The translations under genes were made by a program, and so were the position numbers. Below the pieces are notes generated by a model. It had not been told where the DNA came from. It did no database searches and saw only the letters and a program-made list of their open reading frames with translations. This document shows positions 1-8,437 of a DNA stretch of 51,118 nucleotides, piece by piece (the first letter of the stretch is position 1; the number at the start of each line of letters is the position of its first letter). Source of the stretch: a bacterium (GTDB taxonomy: Bacteria > Bdellovibrionota_C > UBA2361 > SZUA-149); assembly GCA_030433295.1 (NCBI GenBank), contig JAUIMJ010000003.1, forward strand, positions 1 to 51,118. Direction: 5' to 3'.

Positions 1-193
1 GGACCTCCCTAGGCAAAGCTGTCTTGAGCCACCTTCACTAACTAAGACAACTCTTCTTTAGGCGTTCTTTCATAAACGTCGCGCAATCGCTCGTACGCAA
101 TCCAAAAATTATGCGATTGGTTCCGATTCTCGGACGCTCGGTCAGTTTTTCCTGCTATAAAACTAGCGTTCCTTACTTTGTAACATAGAGCAA

Positions 194-199
194 TATAAT
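194..199 (+). promoter_or_regulatory. Candidate -10 element upstream of the aminotransferase gene
   Basis: A perfect TATAAT lies about 77 nt before the GTG start of the aminotransferase gene. The only -35-like sequence is weak (TTACTT, spacing about 15), so this is a candidate only. The rest of bases 1-275 shows no gene. Confidence 0.35.
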
Positions 200-275
200 T
201 AGAGTGTGCGATTTCGGCGGAGTGGTGTACTGTTTTATGGAAGTAACCTGATACTATATTTAAGAGGTAGTTACA

Positions 276-1385
276 GTGGCCAATATGGATGCAATGCTTT
301 CACAGCGCGTTCGTTCCGTTGATGCTTCGGGGATACGACGGGTTTTTGATCTGGCGGCGAGTCTGGAAGCGCCGATCAATCTTAGTATCGGACAGCCGGA
401 TTTTGATGCTATGCCCGAAGTGTTGCAGCGGGCGCATGAGGCGATTGATGCGGGGCGCAGCGGATACACCCAGACGCAGGGTATTCCCGAACTGCGTGAG
501 TCGATTCGTGAACGACACGGCATCAGCGGCAGCGAAGACCTCGACGTGTTTGTAACCGCAGGGGTGAGTGGGGGATTGCTGCTCAGTTACATGACCCTGC
601 TTGACCCGGGTGATGAGATTCTCATGCCCGATCCCTTTTTCTGTATTTATCGGGATCTGGCACTGATGATTAATGCGCAGCCCGCGTATTACGACATCTA
701 CCCGGATTTCTCTTTGTCCGCAGAAAAGATCGAGGCGAAGATCACCCCGAAGACAAAAGCGATAATCGTAAACAGCCCGGGAAATCCCACGGGCTATGCA
801 GTGGCGCAGGATGAGCTTGATGCGGTGATTGAGCTTGCCAGACGCAGGAATCTCTTTCTCATCTACGATGAAATCTACGACTCTTTTGTATACGACGCCC
901 CGCATGCCGCCTGCCTCGGCTCGTATGAAAACACCATACTGCTGAACGGCTTTTCAAAGTGGGCCGGGGTGCCCGGTTGGCGGGTCGGCTACGTCATTGC
1001 GCCAAAAGAACTCATTCCGCATATGCTGAAGCTACAGCAGTACACACTTGTTTGCGCCAATTCAGTAAGCCAGTGGGCGCTGGTAAAAGCATCATCAGTG
1101 GATTTTACTCCCTATCTGGAGGAATATCGTAAGAAGAGGGATTTTCTCGTCGACAATCTTAAGGAGCACTACTCCTTCGTGACACCGGGCGGCGCCTTCT
1201 ATCTCTTTGCAGAAGCACCCGGCGGAAGTGGTCAGGCTTTTGTCGAACGGGCGATTGCTGAAAATTTGCTCGTTGTTCCGGGCCATGTTTTTTCTCAACG
1301 CGATACGCATTTTAGAATTTCATTTTCTGCTCCAATGGAAGCGCTTGAGCGGGGAGTGGAGATACTACAACGATTGTCACGCTAG
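276..1385 (+). CDS. Class I/II pyridoxal-phosphate aminotransferase (aspartate aminotransferase-like)
   Basis: Fold-type I PLP enzyme that transfers an amino group between an amino acid and a 2-oxo acid in the cytoplasm. The 369-residue length is normal for the family. Family landmarks are visible: NSPGNPTG near residue 166 (Asn170 should contact PLP), IYDEIY near 197 (Asp198 pairs with the pyridine nitrogen), FSKWAGVPGWR with the Schiff-base lysine at about K228, and a C-terminal FRISFS holding the carboxylate-binding arginine. The start is GTG, chosen because AAGAGGT sits just upstream and the alignment begins naturally there. The next gene starts 9 nt after its stop, so the two are probably co-transcribed. 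Exact substrate cannot be read from sequence; aspartate, alanine or aromatic amino acids are all possible. Confidence 0.93.
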   Translation: MANMDAMLSQRVRSVDASGIRRVFDLAASLEAPINLSIGQPDFDAMPEVLQRAHEAIDAGRSGYTQTQGIPELRESIRERHGISGSEDLDVFVTAGVSGGLLLSYMTLLDPGDEILMPDPFFCIYRDLALMINAQPAYYDIYPDFSLSAEKIEAKITPKTKAIIVNSPGNPTGYAVAQDELDAVIELARRRNLFLIYDEIYDSFVYDAPHAACLGSYENTILLNGFSKWAGVPGWRVGYVIAPKELIPHMLKLQQYTLVCANSVSQWALVKASSVDFTPYLEEYRKKRDFLVDNLKEHYSFVTPGGAFYLFAEAPGGSGQAFVERAIAENLLVVPGHVFSQRDTHFRISFSAPMEALERGVEILQRLSR

Positions 1386-1394
1386 GAACTGATT

Positions 1395-2018
1395 GTGAGT
1401 GTATCTGAATATCTTGCAGTAAAGCCCGAGGACCATGAGGTTTCTGTCCTGCGACAGGAGTGTCGTGCCGATGGTGTGCACGCTATAACATTGGGTGGCT
1501 TTACCTGGGACTTCGAGGACGAAATACCAAGAAACCAGGAGGGAGAGCTTCGTTTTTCTTTCGAGGGTGTTCGCGAGAACACGCTTAGTGTGGGGAGCCG
1601 GGCTAAAGACATAGGCCTTAGTTTTGAGCACCCGATACTCTGGGACTATGGGCCGACCGGCAGTATCTTCGGTAATGCGCCCTTACCGGATCCGCCAAAG
1701 TTTTATTTTGATTTTCATAATCTGGTTTCCTATCGGCTGGGCGTACCGAGAAACCCGAATACCTATCTGAACTTTTCAAGCAGTCTGGACGAATGGTTAC
1801 AGTTCGTCTATTCGAGGACCTTTCAGCTCCTTGGCGCGCCCATGGAAATTGCAAGCAAAGCGGCAAAGCTACTGGAAGCTCAGGCGGCAGACTTTACTCT
1901 CCTGCCGGATGAAGCGAAGGAACATCCAACGCTGGCAGTACTGTTTTTGGGAAATTCCTGGATAGTCTTTGAGAAAGGTGGGGTCGTGCGGCAGGAGACT
2001 TCTGAAGGTTCGGAATAA
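1395..2018 (+). CDS. Hypothetical protein, co-transcribed with the aminotransferase
   Basis: A 207-residue protein I do not recognise. It begins with GTG nine bases after the aminotransferase stop, with AGGA about 7 nt upstream, so a two-gene operon is likely. It has no signal peptide and no membrane segment. It is rich in aromatic residues (FYFDFHNLVSYRLG, WLQFVY) and acidic, which suggests a soluble globular protein, with a predicted helical stretch (MEIASKAAKLLEAQAADF) late in the sequence. It converges on the LysM lipoprotein gene with only 21 bp between the stops. The coding call rests on frame length, operon spacing and plausible composition, since the opposite-strand ORFs are shorter and disordered. 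Function is unknown. Confidence 0.75.
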   Translation: MSVSEYLAVKPEDHEVSVLRQECRADGVHAITLGGFTWDFEDEIPRNQEGELRFSFEGVRENTLSVGSRAKDIGLSFEHPILWDYGPTGSIFGNAPLPDPPKFYFDFHNLVSYRLGVPRNPNTYLNFSSSLDEWLQFVYSRTFQLLGAPMEIASKAAKLLEAQAADFTLLPDEAKEHPTLAVLFLGNSWIVFEKGGVVRQETSEGSE

Positions 2019-2039
2019 GCCCGGGATTCAGGGAACACT

Positions 2040-2999
2040 CTAAGGGCTCGCACTCAGCTCGCGAATATAACGCTCAACTTCCTCCTCCGGAAAGGCGTTT
2101 CTTCGTTTCAACAGATACTCGGGAAGCCTGATTTCCTGACCCAGATAGAGCATGTCGGGGTTCTCTATACCGTTTATCCTCGCGATACGTCCTGCGTTAT
2201 CAGCATTACCCGTGTACCAGGAGGCGATGATTCTAAGGGTTTCCCCGGGATACTTAACCATATGCGATACGTCGCTTCCCGTCGTTGAGGATGGAGAAGA
2301 AGAAGTCCTCGGTATATCACGAGAGGCCGTAATCGGAACCTTTCGAGCTTTACCCAGGCCACTCGTCTGCTGATTTTTTTCCCGAGCCAATGACGCTAAG
2401 GTTCTTGGCGCCTTCTTTGTCGGCTCAGGCACATTCGCTTCCTTCTTCACCACATCTCTGGCGACGCGCGACGGAGGCGTTTCGGAGAGCTTGTTTCTTA
2501 CCGGAGGTTCTGTGGCGATTTCCTCGGGCTGGTTCAGGTAGGAGTCGATTGAGATTTCCGGGTTGCCCGGAGCATCTGGGTCGCGCTGTGCGAGCGCGGG
2601 CTTTCCCGGGAGGACACCGGCGAGTTTATCAAGAATTGCAAAAGGAATTTTCTCGGGGCCTCGAATTACCCAGGCGACGTCGCGCTCTTCAAAGACATAC
2701 CCCTCGCGATTATCCATGTAGAAGAAGAATATGCGCATGGGGCTGAACCATTCCTGCCGAATCTCAACAGCATCCGGTTCTCCACGATAACTAATGAACT
2801 TCTTAATCAGCGGGCTTGCGTCTTTCTCCAGGGAGAGAAACATGTTTGCGGCGATGAAAGGGTTTTCCTTACTCAGCGCAACCGGCCCCTCGTTGGCAAG
2901 CTCCTCGCGCAGGTAGTTCGGGCTCACGCTGCTGCAGGCTACACAGAGTAGAGCGATGGGAAACAGCACAAGAATTTTGGGTAGAAATCTCAAGCACAT
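2040..2999 (-). CDS. LysM-domain lipoprotein
   Basis: About 319 residues. An N-terminal hydrophobic signal runs into a lipobox (LLCVAC, with Cys as the probable lipidated residue), so the protein should be anchored in an envelope membrane. A central Pro/Ser/Thr/Lys-rich linker leads to a C-terminal module (about residues 250-300: YPGETLRIIASWYTGN ... ENPDMLYLGQEIRLP) that matches LysM, a peptidoglycan-binding fold. The N-terminal half, with several aromatic and acidic stretches, is not a domain I recognise. The ORF track starts at a GTG (3005). The ATG six bases further in (2999) has AGGTGG just upstream and is preferred. It lies downstream of mreB on the same strand, consistent with a cell-wall role, though 150 bp separate them. 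Function beyond wall binding is inferred. Confidence 0.8.
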   Translation of the reverse strand: MCLRFLPKILVLFPIALLCVACSSVSPNYLREELANEGPVALSKENPFIAANMFLSLEKDASPLIKKFISYRGEPDAVEIRQEWFSPMRIFFFYMDNREGYVFEERDVAWVIRGPEKIPFAILDKLAGVLPGKPALAQRDPDAPGNPEISIDSYLNQPEEIATEPPVRNKLSETPPSRVARDVVKKEANVPEPTKKAPRTLASLAREKNQQTSGLGKARKVPITASRDIPRTSSSPSSTTGSDVSHMVKYPGETLRIIASWYTGNADNAGRIARINGIENPDMLYLGQEIRLPEYLLKRRNAFPEEEVERYIRELSASP

Positions 3000-3073
3000 A
3001 GCCACCTATTCTATACCGATATGCTCTGATTCGCAATAAATCGGGCCAGGGGAGGCTGTGGACAGCTGAATCT

Positions 3074-3104
3074 GCCCCGGAAAGCGGTCCCGGGGCGATT
3101 TTTT
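3074..3104. terminator. Terminator-like hairpin between mreB and the LysM gene
   Basis: GCCCCGG, a 9-nt loop, then CCGGGGC followed by GATTTTTT on the plus strand. The stem is strong, but the T tract is on the plus strand whereas both flanking genes are on the minus strand. It may therefore act against antisense transcription or be incidental. A second pair of GTTCCCGGGG / GTTCCCGGGG direct repeats lies just to the right (about 3118-3144). Confidence 0.4.
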
Positions 3105-3152
3105 GGGTTTCTACCGTGTTCCCGGGGTCTTAGGTTCCCGGGGAAGCTCTGC

Positions 3153-4310
3153 CTAGGCTATGCAGACACCGCGCATATCTTTGAAATTTTCGACCACATT
3201 TCCGGTCCCGCGCACGATCGCAGTCAGCGGATTTGCAGCACGAAGGAAGCGGATATTGGTTTCGAGGCTGAGCCGCTCCGGAAGACCGGCAAGCAGTGCT
3301 CCACCACCGGCAAGGTAAATACCCTTGTTGATGATATCCTCCGCAAGCTCCGGGCTCGTGCGCTCGAGTGCGCGATGCACTGCTTCGACGATGGCAATCA
3401 CCGGCTCCTTCAGCGCTCTGCGCACTACTGCGTCGTCGATGATCATTTCTCTTGGTGTTCCAGTCGCCAAATCTCTGCCGAAGACTTTTAGCTCACGGGT
3501 CTCAGCCATCGGCATAGCCGAACCGATGCTGAGCTTTACTCGCTCTGCTTCGAAGGTGCCGATTTGCAGATTAAAGGCCCGGCGGATGAAGTGCTCGACC
3601 GCATCATCCATCTCGTCCCCTGCAATTCTCACTGACTCAGAGTATACGGTAGCACCCATGCTGATGACTGCGACTTCAGTGGTTCCTCCACCAATGTCTA
3701 CGATCATATTACCGCCGCATTCCTGAACGGGCATGCCCGAGCCGATAGCTGCGGCCATTGGCTCTTCAATCAGATGAATTTGTCGCGCGCCGCTGGCTAG
3801 GGCTGCATCGATTACCGCTCGCTTCTCCACCATGGTCACCCCTGACGGGATGCTCACTACGAGCCGGGGACGTCTGAGTTGCCATTTGCGCGACACTCGC
3901 GTGATGAAATCTTTTATCATCAGATGAGTAATCTCAAAATCGGCGATTACACCATCTTTCATCGGCCGGACGCAGCGGATGCGCCGCGACGTTTTACCGT
4001 ACATATCCTTTGCTACCGCACCGACGGCGACGGGCGTTCCGTCGTCCTCCGAAACGGCGACGACACTGGGCTCGTTCAGGACAATGCCCCGGCCTCTGAC
4101 ATAGATCAGCGTGTTCGCCGTTCCAAGGTCCATGGCCATGTCTTGTCCGACCCAACCGTCAAAGAATCCCCGAAAGCCGCCGAAGCGCTGGGGGGACGGC
4201 TCGGGAAGCGAAGCCTCCTGAGTGCGAATGAGATCATGCTGCACGAGTCCCGTAGTTACGTTGACTCCCTTCATCGTACGCTCCGCAGAGGTGTTACCAA
4301 TTTCCAGCAT
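3153..4310 (-). CDS. mreB: MreB-family actin-like cell-shape protein with extended N-terminus
   Basis: Bacterial actin that forms membrane-associated filaments guiding lateral wall synthesis in rods. Visible motifs: phosphate-1 loop DLGTANT (residues 61-67 of the ORF), phosphate-2 loop VDIGGGTTEVAV, and the adenosine motif YLAGGGALLAGL near the C-terminus. Typical MreB proteins reach DLGTANT within about 10-20 residues, so this ORF carries an unusual 40-60 residue N-terminal extension. Two starts are plausible: ATG at 4310 (GGAAG upstream, overlapping the preceding gene by 17 bp) or ATG at 4274 (GGAG 6 nt upstream). Even the shorter one leaves about 48 residues before the motif. No mreC or mreD follows. 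The preceding gene is a GAF sensor protein, which suggests a regulated or second MreB. Confidence 0.92.
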   Translation of the reverse strand: MLEIGNTSAERTMKGVNVTTGLVQHDLIRTQEASLPEPSPQRFGGFRGFFDGWVGQDMAMDLGTANTLIYVRGRGIVLNEPSVVAVSEDDGTPVAVGAVAKDMYGKTSRRIRCVRPMKDGVIADFEITHLMIKDFITRVSRKWQLRRPRLVVSIPSGVTMVEKRAVIDAALASGARQIHLIEEPMAAAIGSGMPVQECGGNMIVDIGGGTTEVAVISMGATVYSESVRIAGDEMDDAVEHFIRRAFNLQIGTFEAERVKLSIGSAMPMAETRELKVFGRDLATGTPREMIIDDAVVRRALKEPVIAIVEAVHRALERTSPELAEDIINKGIYLAGGGALLAGLPERLSLETNIRFLRAANPLTAIVRGTGNVVENFKDMRGVCIA

Positions 4311-6051
4311 TTGCCACTTCCCTCATTGCTGTTGTTGTCTCTAATTTCGCATTCTTCGACTGCGTGTCCTGACTGAGATTTGTCTGCATCTCCAATGCAC
4401 TTGCGTCAAGCTGCGCTCTTGTTCTCGCCATAAGTGTCTCAAGATCGCCCTGTCCGTTTCGCGTCTCGTCACTCGCGATACGCACTGAAGAACGGATTAT
4501 CTGGCCGAGGGTATTCGAAACATCGGCGGTATTGCTGCCTGTCTCAATACCGAAGTCTTCCGGGCGCATGCGTTCAAGCAAGCGGAGAATTCTCGTTCGG
4601 ATTTGCTCGGCTTCAGATTTTTCCGCGAGGATAACGACCTGTGAGTCATACAGGGCGCAACTCAGGGAGGGGTGGCGGCATAGTTGCTGAATCAGACGCA
4701 GAACTTTTTTGCTGACTGAAATCGCAATTTCAGTGCCGAAGAACTCCTCAAGGCGTGCACCGCCAGAGAATGAAACGCGAAGCAGCGTCAGGGTGTCCCG
4801 GCTGCCTCGGCCGCCGGCAAATGAGCCATGTTCCGAGAGACGGGCACGGGCGCGTATGGCAAAGTGTTTCCAGGACATTCCTCGGGGAGCGTTCTCATTT
4901 GCCTTGCAGCGTTCTTTAAGACGTATGCGCTCCAGAGTGAGTCCGGTGGCCTGCGCAATTTTTTCCAGGGATTCAATCTCTTCCGCCTGAAAAGCATTGT
5001 ATGGCTGACTCAATACATTGAGGGAGCCGGCTTCAGCACCTTCGCAGTGAAAGGGGATGGACAGAAAACTACGCTGTTTACTGTCGCTGTTTGGAGAAGA
5101 AAGAACCACCCTGTCGGCGCAGATGACTTTTTTGTGCTTGCAGACCAGCTCGATGAGGCGGTTTCCGACCATATCGGTCTTGCTGGACGAGTAAAAGGTT
5201 CCCGATCCGACACCACCCTCTGCCGTGGTCATCACCACCAGCGCGTCTCTCTGAATCAGGGACGTGGGCAGGGAGGCGACGAACTCCAGCAGCTTGCTCT
5301 CATCCTCAAACTCGAACAGCTTTTCCGTGATGCGCGGAAGAAGCGCCGGAGTTCCCGTTTTCGGTGCGGAGGCAGATCGCGTCACCAGTTTAATCAGCGA
5401 AGCCGCCTGCTGGGCGCAGTCGGAGAGAATCTTTTCAGTTATCTTAGCAAAAGCGTAACTCTTTTTGCTGTCTACTGCGATCACGCCCAAAAGCTGTTCC
5501 CCATCTAGTATGGGGACAGCGATGAAACTTTTCAGGTCCTGATCCGAACCGTAGTAGAGGAGGGTGCTGGCGTCACGCTCAAACGGACAAACCGAAATTC
5601 GCACCGCGTTCTCAGCAGTCCAGCCCACCAGGCCGCTACCGACACCTATCTTCACGTCCTTGAGGAAGTCGCGGCTTAGCGAGTGGGAGCCAACAATGCG
5701 GAGAAACTCCGCGCTTTCGTCGAGAAGGAAGATTGATACCGTAAATGCCTCAGTGACATTTGCGATGAGTTCGGCGAGCCGATTCATATGTTCATTCAGT
5801 GACTCAGCGGCCGGCGCTTTTCTGTTTGTTTCTTGTTCACCGCCGCTTGTCGTTGTGCTGGCGCCTGTCGCGGGCTTGGCTCTGCCTCCGAAAGCAGAAC
5901 TGCCTGGCGGAACACTCGGCGCCTCACGTCGCTGACCTGCATGCGCCTCCCCACGATTCGGGGCGCTGCCCTTTGAGGAAGGCATGTTCGAGTTACTCTT
6001 AAGCGTATGACGGTCGGTGAGGTAGAAGATGTCTTTGGTGCTGCCGGTCAT
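4294..6051 (-). CDS. GAF-domain signalling protein with degenerate GGDEF-like C-terminus
   Basis: 585 residues, soluble, no signal peptide. A low-complexity N-terminus (Ser/Pro/Gly-rich, about residues 1-80) is followed by a clear GAF domain (about 85-220; VGSGLVGWTAENAV, FIAVPILDGEQLLGVIAVDS) and a second weaker GAF-like region (about 240-380; SFLSIPFHCEGAEAGSLNVL). The last about 150 residues have the spacing of a GGDEF domain: TLTLLRVSFSG, EIAISVSKKVLRLIQ, LSCALYDSQVVIL in the position of the GGDEF hairpin, and a final DLETLMARTRAQL resembling the closing helix. The catalytic GG(D/E)EF signature is absent, so no cyclase activity is expected. It may bind a nucleotide or serve as a scaffold. 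AAAGG precedes the ATG. Its end overlaps or abuts mreB, indicating co-transcription. Confidence 0.82.
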   Translation of the reverse strand: MTGSTKDIFYLTDRHTLKSNSNMPSSKGSAPNRGEAHAGQRREAPSVPPGSSAFGGRAKPATGASTTTSGGEQETNRKAPAAESLNEHMNRLAELIANVTEAFTVSIFLLDESAEFLRIVGSHSLSRDFLKDVKIGVGSGLVGWTAENAVRISVCPFERDASTLLYYGSDQDLKSFIAVPILDGEQLLGVIAVDSKKSYAFAKITEKILSDCAQQAASLIKLVTRSASAPKTGTPALLPRITEKLFEFEDESKLLEFVASLPTSLIQRDALVVMTTAEGGVGSGTFYSSSKTDMVGNRLIELVCKHKKVICADRVVLSSPNSDSKQRSFLSIPFHCEGAEAGSLNVLSQPYNAFQAEEIESLEKIAQATGLTLERIRLKERCKANENAPRGMSWKHFAIRARARLSEHGSFAGGRGSRDTLTLLRVSFSGGARLEEFFGTEIAISVSKKVLRLIQQLCRHPSLSCALYDSQVVILAEKSEAEQIRTRILRLLERMRPEDFGIETGSNTADVSNTLGQIIRSSVRIASDETRNGQGDLETLMARTRAQLDASALEMQTNLSQDTQSKNAKLETTTAMREVANAGNW

Positions 6052-6505
6052 TTGCTACCTTTCTTGTCGTGTTTTCACCTGCAGGTTTGTGTCTTCAAAG
6101 CCGGCTCGGGAGAATTCCAGCGGAAGAGGGAGGCCGAAATGCAGGGTATTAATTCAGTGTGCAACCCGGCAATATGACTCTCGTTAACCTGCGCAGTGTC
6201 CTAACGTTAACTAACTTAAAGTAACACCCTAGCAGGGCAAGGACAAGCCGTAAAGCCTCTGGCCGATCATTTCCGGGGGCTTCCTCGCGCCCCAATATCG
6301 CTGCAGTGCAGCGGGCGCAGGGGCGCCAAGCAGTCGGAAGGGATGGACGGATTAGGGGAGCGGATTTTTACCGGGAGTGCGGCACACCTGCGTGGGGCAG
6401 CAGCGATTCTCGGAAAGATAGGGACTGTCTGTTTAGCGTACGCTGCAGCGCCAGGGCGTATCAAAACGCGCTGGCGCATGCAGGTCCGTTCGCTGCTACA
6501 GTCTT
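6052..6505. other. Intergenic region between RNase E/G and the GAF gene
   Basis: No credible gene; ORFs here are short shadows. It carries the 3' side of the RNase E/G transcript and the presumed minus-strand promoter region of the GAF-mreB unit. Features seen are GTTAAC repeats around 6182-6210 and the hairpin at 6444-6482 listed separately. Confidence 0.5.
6444..6482 (-). terminator. Hairpin just downstream of the RNase E/G gene
   Basis: TGCAGCGCCAG pairs with CTGGCGCATGCA around a 16-nt loop, about 25 nt beyond the RNase E/G stop. The stem is long and GC-rich, but no T tract follows on the minus strand, so it may be a 3'-end stability structure rather than an intrinsic terminator. Confidence 0.45.
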
Positions 6506-8437
6506 TTATTCACTTGCGGCTGAGGACTCCTGCCGTGAGCGACGTGGTGAGGATTCGCGCTTTGAAGAGCTGTCCTTCTTCTCTCCACGATCGCTTTTCT
6601 GGCTGTCGCGGCTTTTTGACCTGCCTTCAGTTTTACCCTGCGAGCTGCCAGAAGACTGAGGCTTTGATGAACCGCCAGAACCTTCTCCGCGGTCGCGAGA
6701 ACTGCCTCGAGCATTTCTGGATCCTCTTCGTCGAGAGCCTCTGTTTCCTCCGCCGGATGAGTTGCCGCCTGAGGAATTCCCTCCACGTCTGGATTTTGAA
6801 CGCGACCCTCGAGACCGGCGGCGAGAGGAATCTCCGCGTCTTCGGTTTCCTTTGCGATCCTCCTGCGTCTCTCGCTCTTCCCGGCCGGCATTACGACTGA
6901 TGCGAACTTCCTCGCCCTTTGAGGTAACGAGTTCGAGCTCATACTGCTCGGGCTTCATACGTCCGTCAGCAAAGATAATGATCCTTGTGCCGGAACGCTC
7001 TTCAAAATCAGCGAGAATCGCACGCTTATCATTAAGCAACATCAGCGCTGCCCCAGGGGACATGTGCGCCTTAATCGCATCGATGCCACCGGCGAACACA
7101 GAAGCCTGAATTTTTCTCAGTGCTTCGAGGGCCGCGGAGTCTGATGTTTTAACTCTTCCTCGACCCGTGCAGTGCGGGCAAACCATGTGACTCTGACTAT
7201 TCAACGAAGACTTCAAACGCTGGCGCGACATTTCCAAAAGTCCGAATTTCGAAATTCTGCCAACTTCGATCTTCGCTTTGTCGGAGCGAACTGCGTCTTT
7301 CAGGGTTTTTTCAACAACCTGTTTGTGCCGCTTATCCACCATATCGATAAAATCGATTACGACAAGGCCACCAAGATCTCTAAGTCTAAGCTGCTTGGCG
7401 ATAACTTCAGCGGCTTCTTTATTGGTTTCAAACGCGGTCTGTTCAACGTCCGACTGCCCTGTTGAGCGACCCGAGTTTACGTCGACCGCCACAATGGCTT
7501 CAGTAATGTTGATGACAATTGAGCCACCGGAAGGCAGGATGACTTCCGGTTGATTTGTCTCTTCGATCTGAGCATCGAGATGGAAGCTCGAGAAAAGCGG
7601 CTGCGGCTTGTCGTAGAAAGTAACGCGCTCCTCGAAGTTAGGTACTATCTTACTGACAAACTCTTTTGCGTTGTCGTAGATATCTTTGTTGTCGATGAGG
7701 ATCTCTTCTATCTCGGGCGTCAGGTAATCACGGATGGTCCGAATAGAGAGGTTGCTTTCCTTGTAGAGCGCGATTGGTCCGCCCGGTTCAAGACTTTTTT
7801 GAACGATGTCTACCCATGTATCTACGAGGGCGTCCAAATCTCTTTGAAGTTCTACCGAGCTTTTGTTTATACCTGCAGTTCTGACAATGACCCCCATGCC
7901 CACGGGAATCTTCAGACTTTGAACTGCCTGGCGTAATCGCTTGCGCTGCCCCTCATCCACGATCTTCCGGGATACGCCGCCACGCTGATTGCCGACCATG
8001 AGGACGAGATAGCGACCAGGAATTGAAATGTTTGTGGTAAGCGTCGCGCCTTTGGCTGCGCGCTCATCTTTTACTACCTGAACTACCAGGTGCTGATTGG
8101 GCCTCAGGCCGTCCTGGATAGCCACGCGCTGGCTCTGACGCTGTTTTGATCCATTCTCTTCCTCGTCCTCATCGCTGTCGCTGCTCTGTTCAGGACGGGA
8201 AAAATACGAGGGGTTGATGTCGTTGATTTGCAGAAAACCGTTTCTACTGGAGCCGATATCAAGGAACGCAGCCTGAAGACTCGGTTCGATTCTGGTGATA
8301 GGTGCTTTGTAGATGTTTCCTTTTGAAAGGGAGTGGTCTGCTCGCTCGACCTCGAGTTCCAGTAAGGTGTTATCTTCGATGACCGCTACTCTACATTCCT
8401 CGGGGTAGAGCGCATTTATAAGCATCCGCTTTGCCAT
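6506..8437 (-). CDS. rng: Ribonuclease E/G family endoribonuclease
   Basis: Single-strand-specific endoribonuclease of mRNA decay and rRNA processing. The N-terminus MAKRMLINAL matches the start of RNase E proteins. An S1-type RNA-binding region (about 35-145) carries an acidic insert (SSDSDEDEEENG, near 85-96). The catalytic metal ligands are in VAVDVNSG (D319) and VIDFIDM (D362/D365), and the Zn-link CPHC (420-423) should hold the dimer of dimers together. The last about 120 residues are Ser/Gly/Arg/Lys-rich and disordered, unlike any catalytic part. They resemble the RNA-binding or degradosome tails of RNase E, so the name rne could apply equally. The gene stands alone, with AGGA about 11 nt upstream of the ATG and a very long gene-free upstream region. 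Confidence 0.95.
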   Translation of the reverse strand: MAKRMLINALYPEECRVAVIEDNTLLELEVERADHSLSKGNIYKAPITRIEPSLQAAFLDIGSSRNGFLQINDINPSYFSRPEQSSDSDEDEEENGSKQRQSQRVAIQDGLRPNQHLVVQVVKDERAAKGATLTTNISIPGRYLVLMVGNQRGGVSRKIVDEGQRKRLRQAVQSLKIPVGMGVIVRTAGINKSSVELQRDLDALVDTWVDIVQKSLEPGGPIALYKESNLSIRTIRDYLTPEIEEILIDNKDIYDNAKEFVSKIVPNFEERVTFYDKPQPLFSSFHLDAQIEETNQPEVILPSGGSIVINITEAIVAVDVNSGRSTGQSDVEQTAFETNKEAAEVIAKQLRLRDLGGLVVIDFIDMVDKRHKQVVEKTLKDAVRSDKAKIEVGRISKFGLLEMSRQRLKSSLNSQSHMVCPHCTGRGRVKTSDSAALEALRKIQASVFAGGIDAIKAHMSPGAALMLLNDKRAILADFEERSGTRIIIFADGRMKPEQYELELVTSKGEEVRISRNAGREERETQEDRKGNRRRGDSSRRRSRGSRSKSRRGGNSSGGNSSGGGNRGSRRRGSRNARGSSRDRGEGSGGSSKPQSSGSSQGKTEGRSKSRDSQKSDRGEKKDSSSKRESSPRRSRQESSAASE

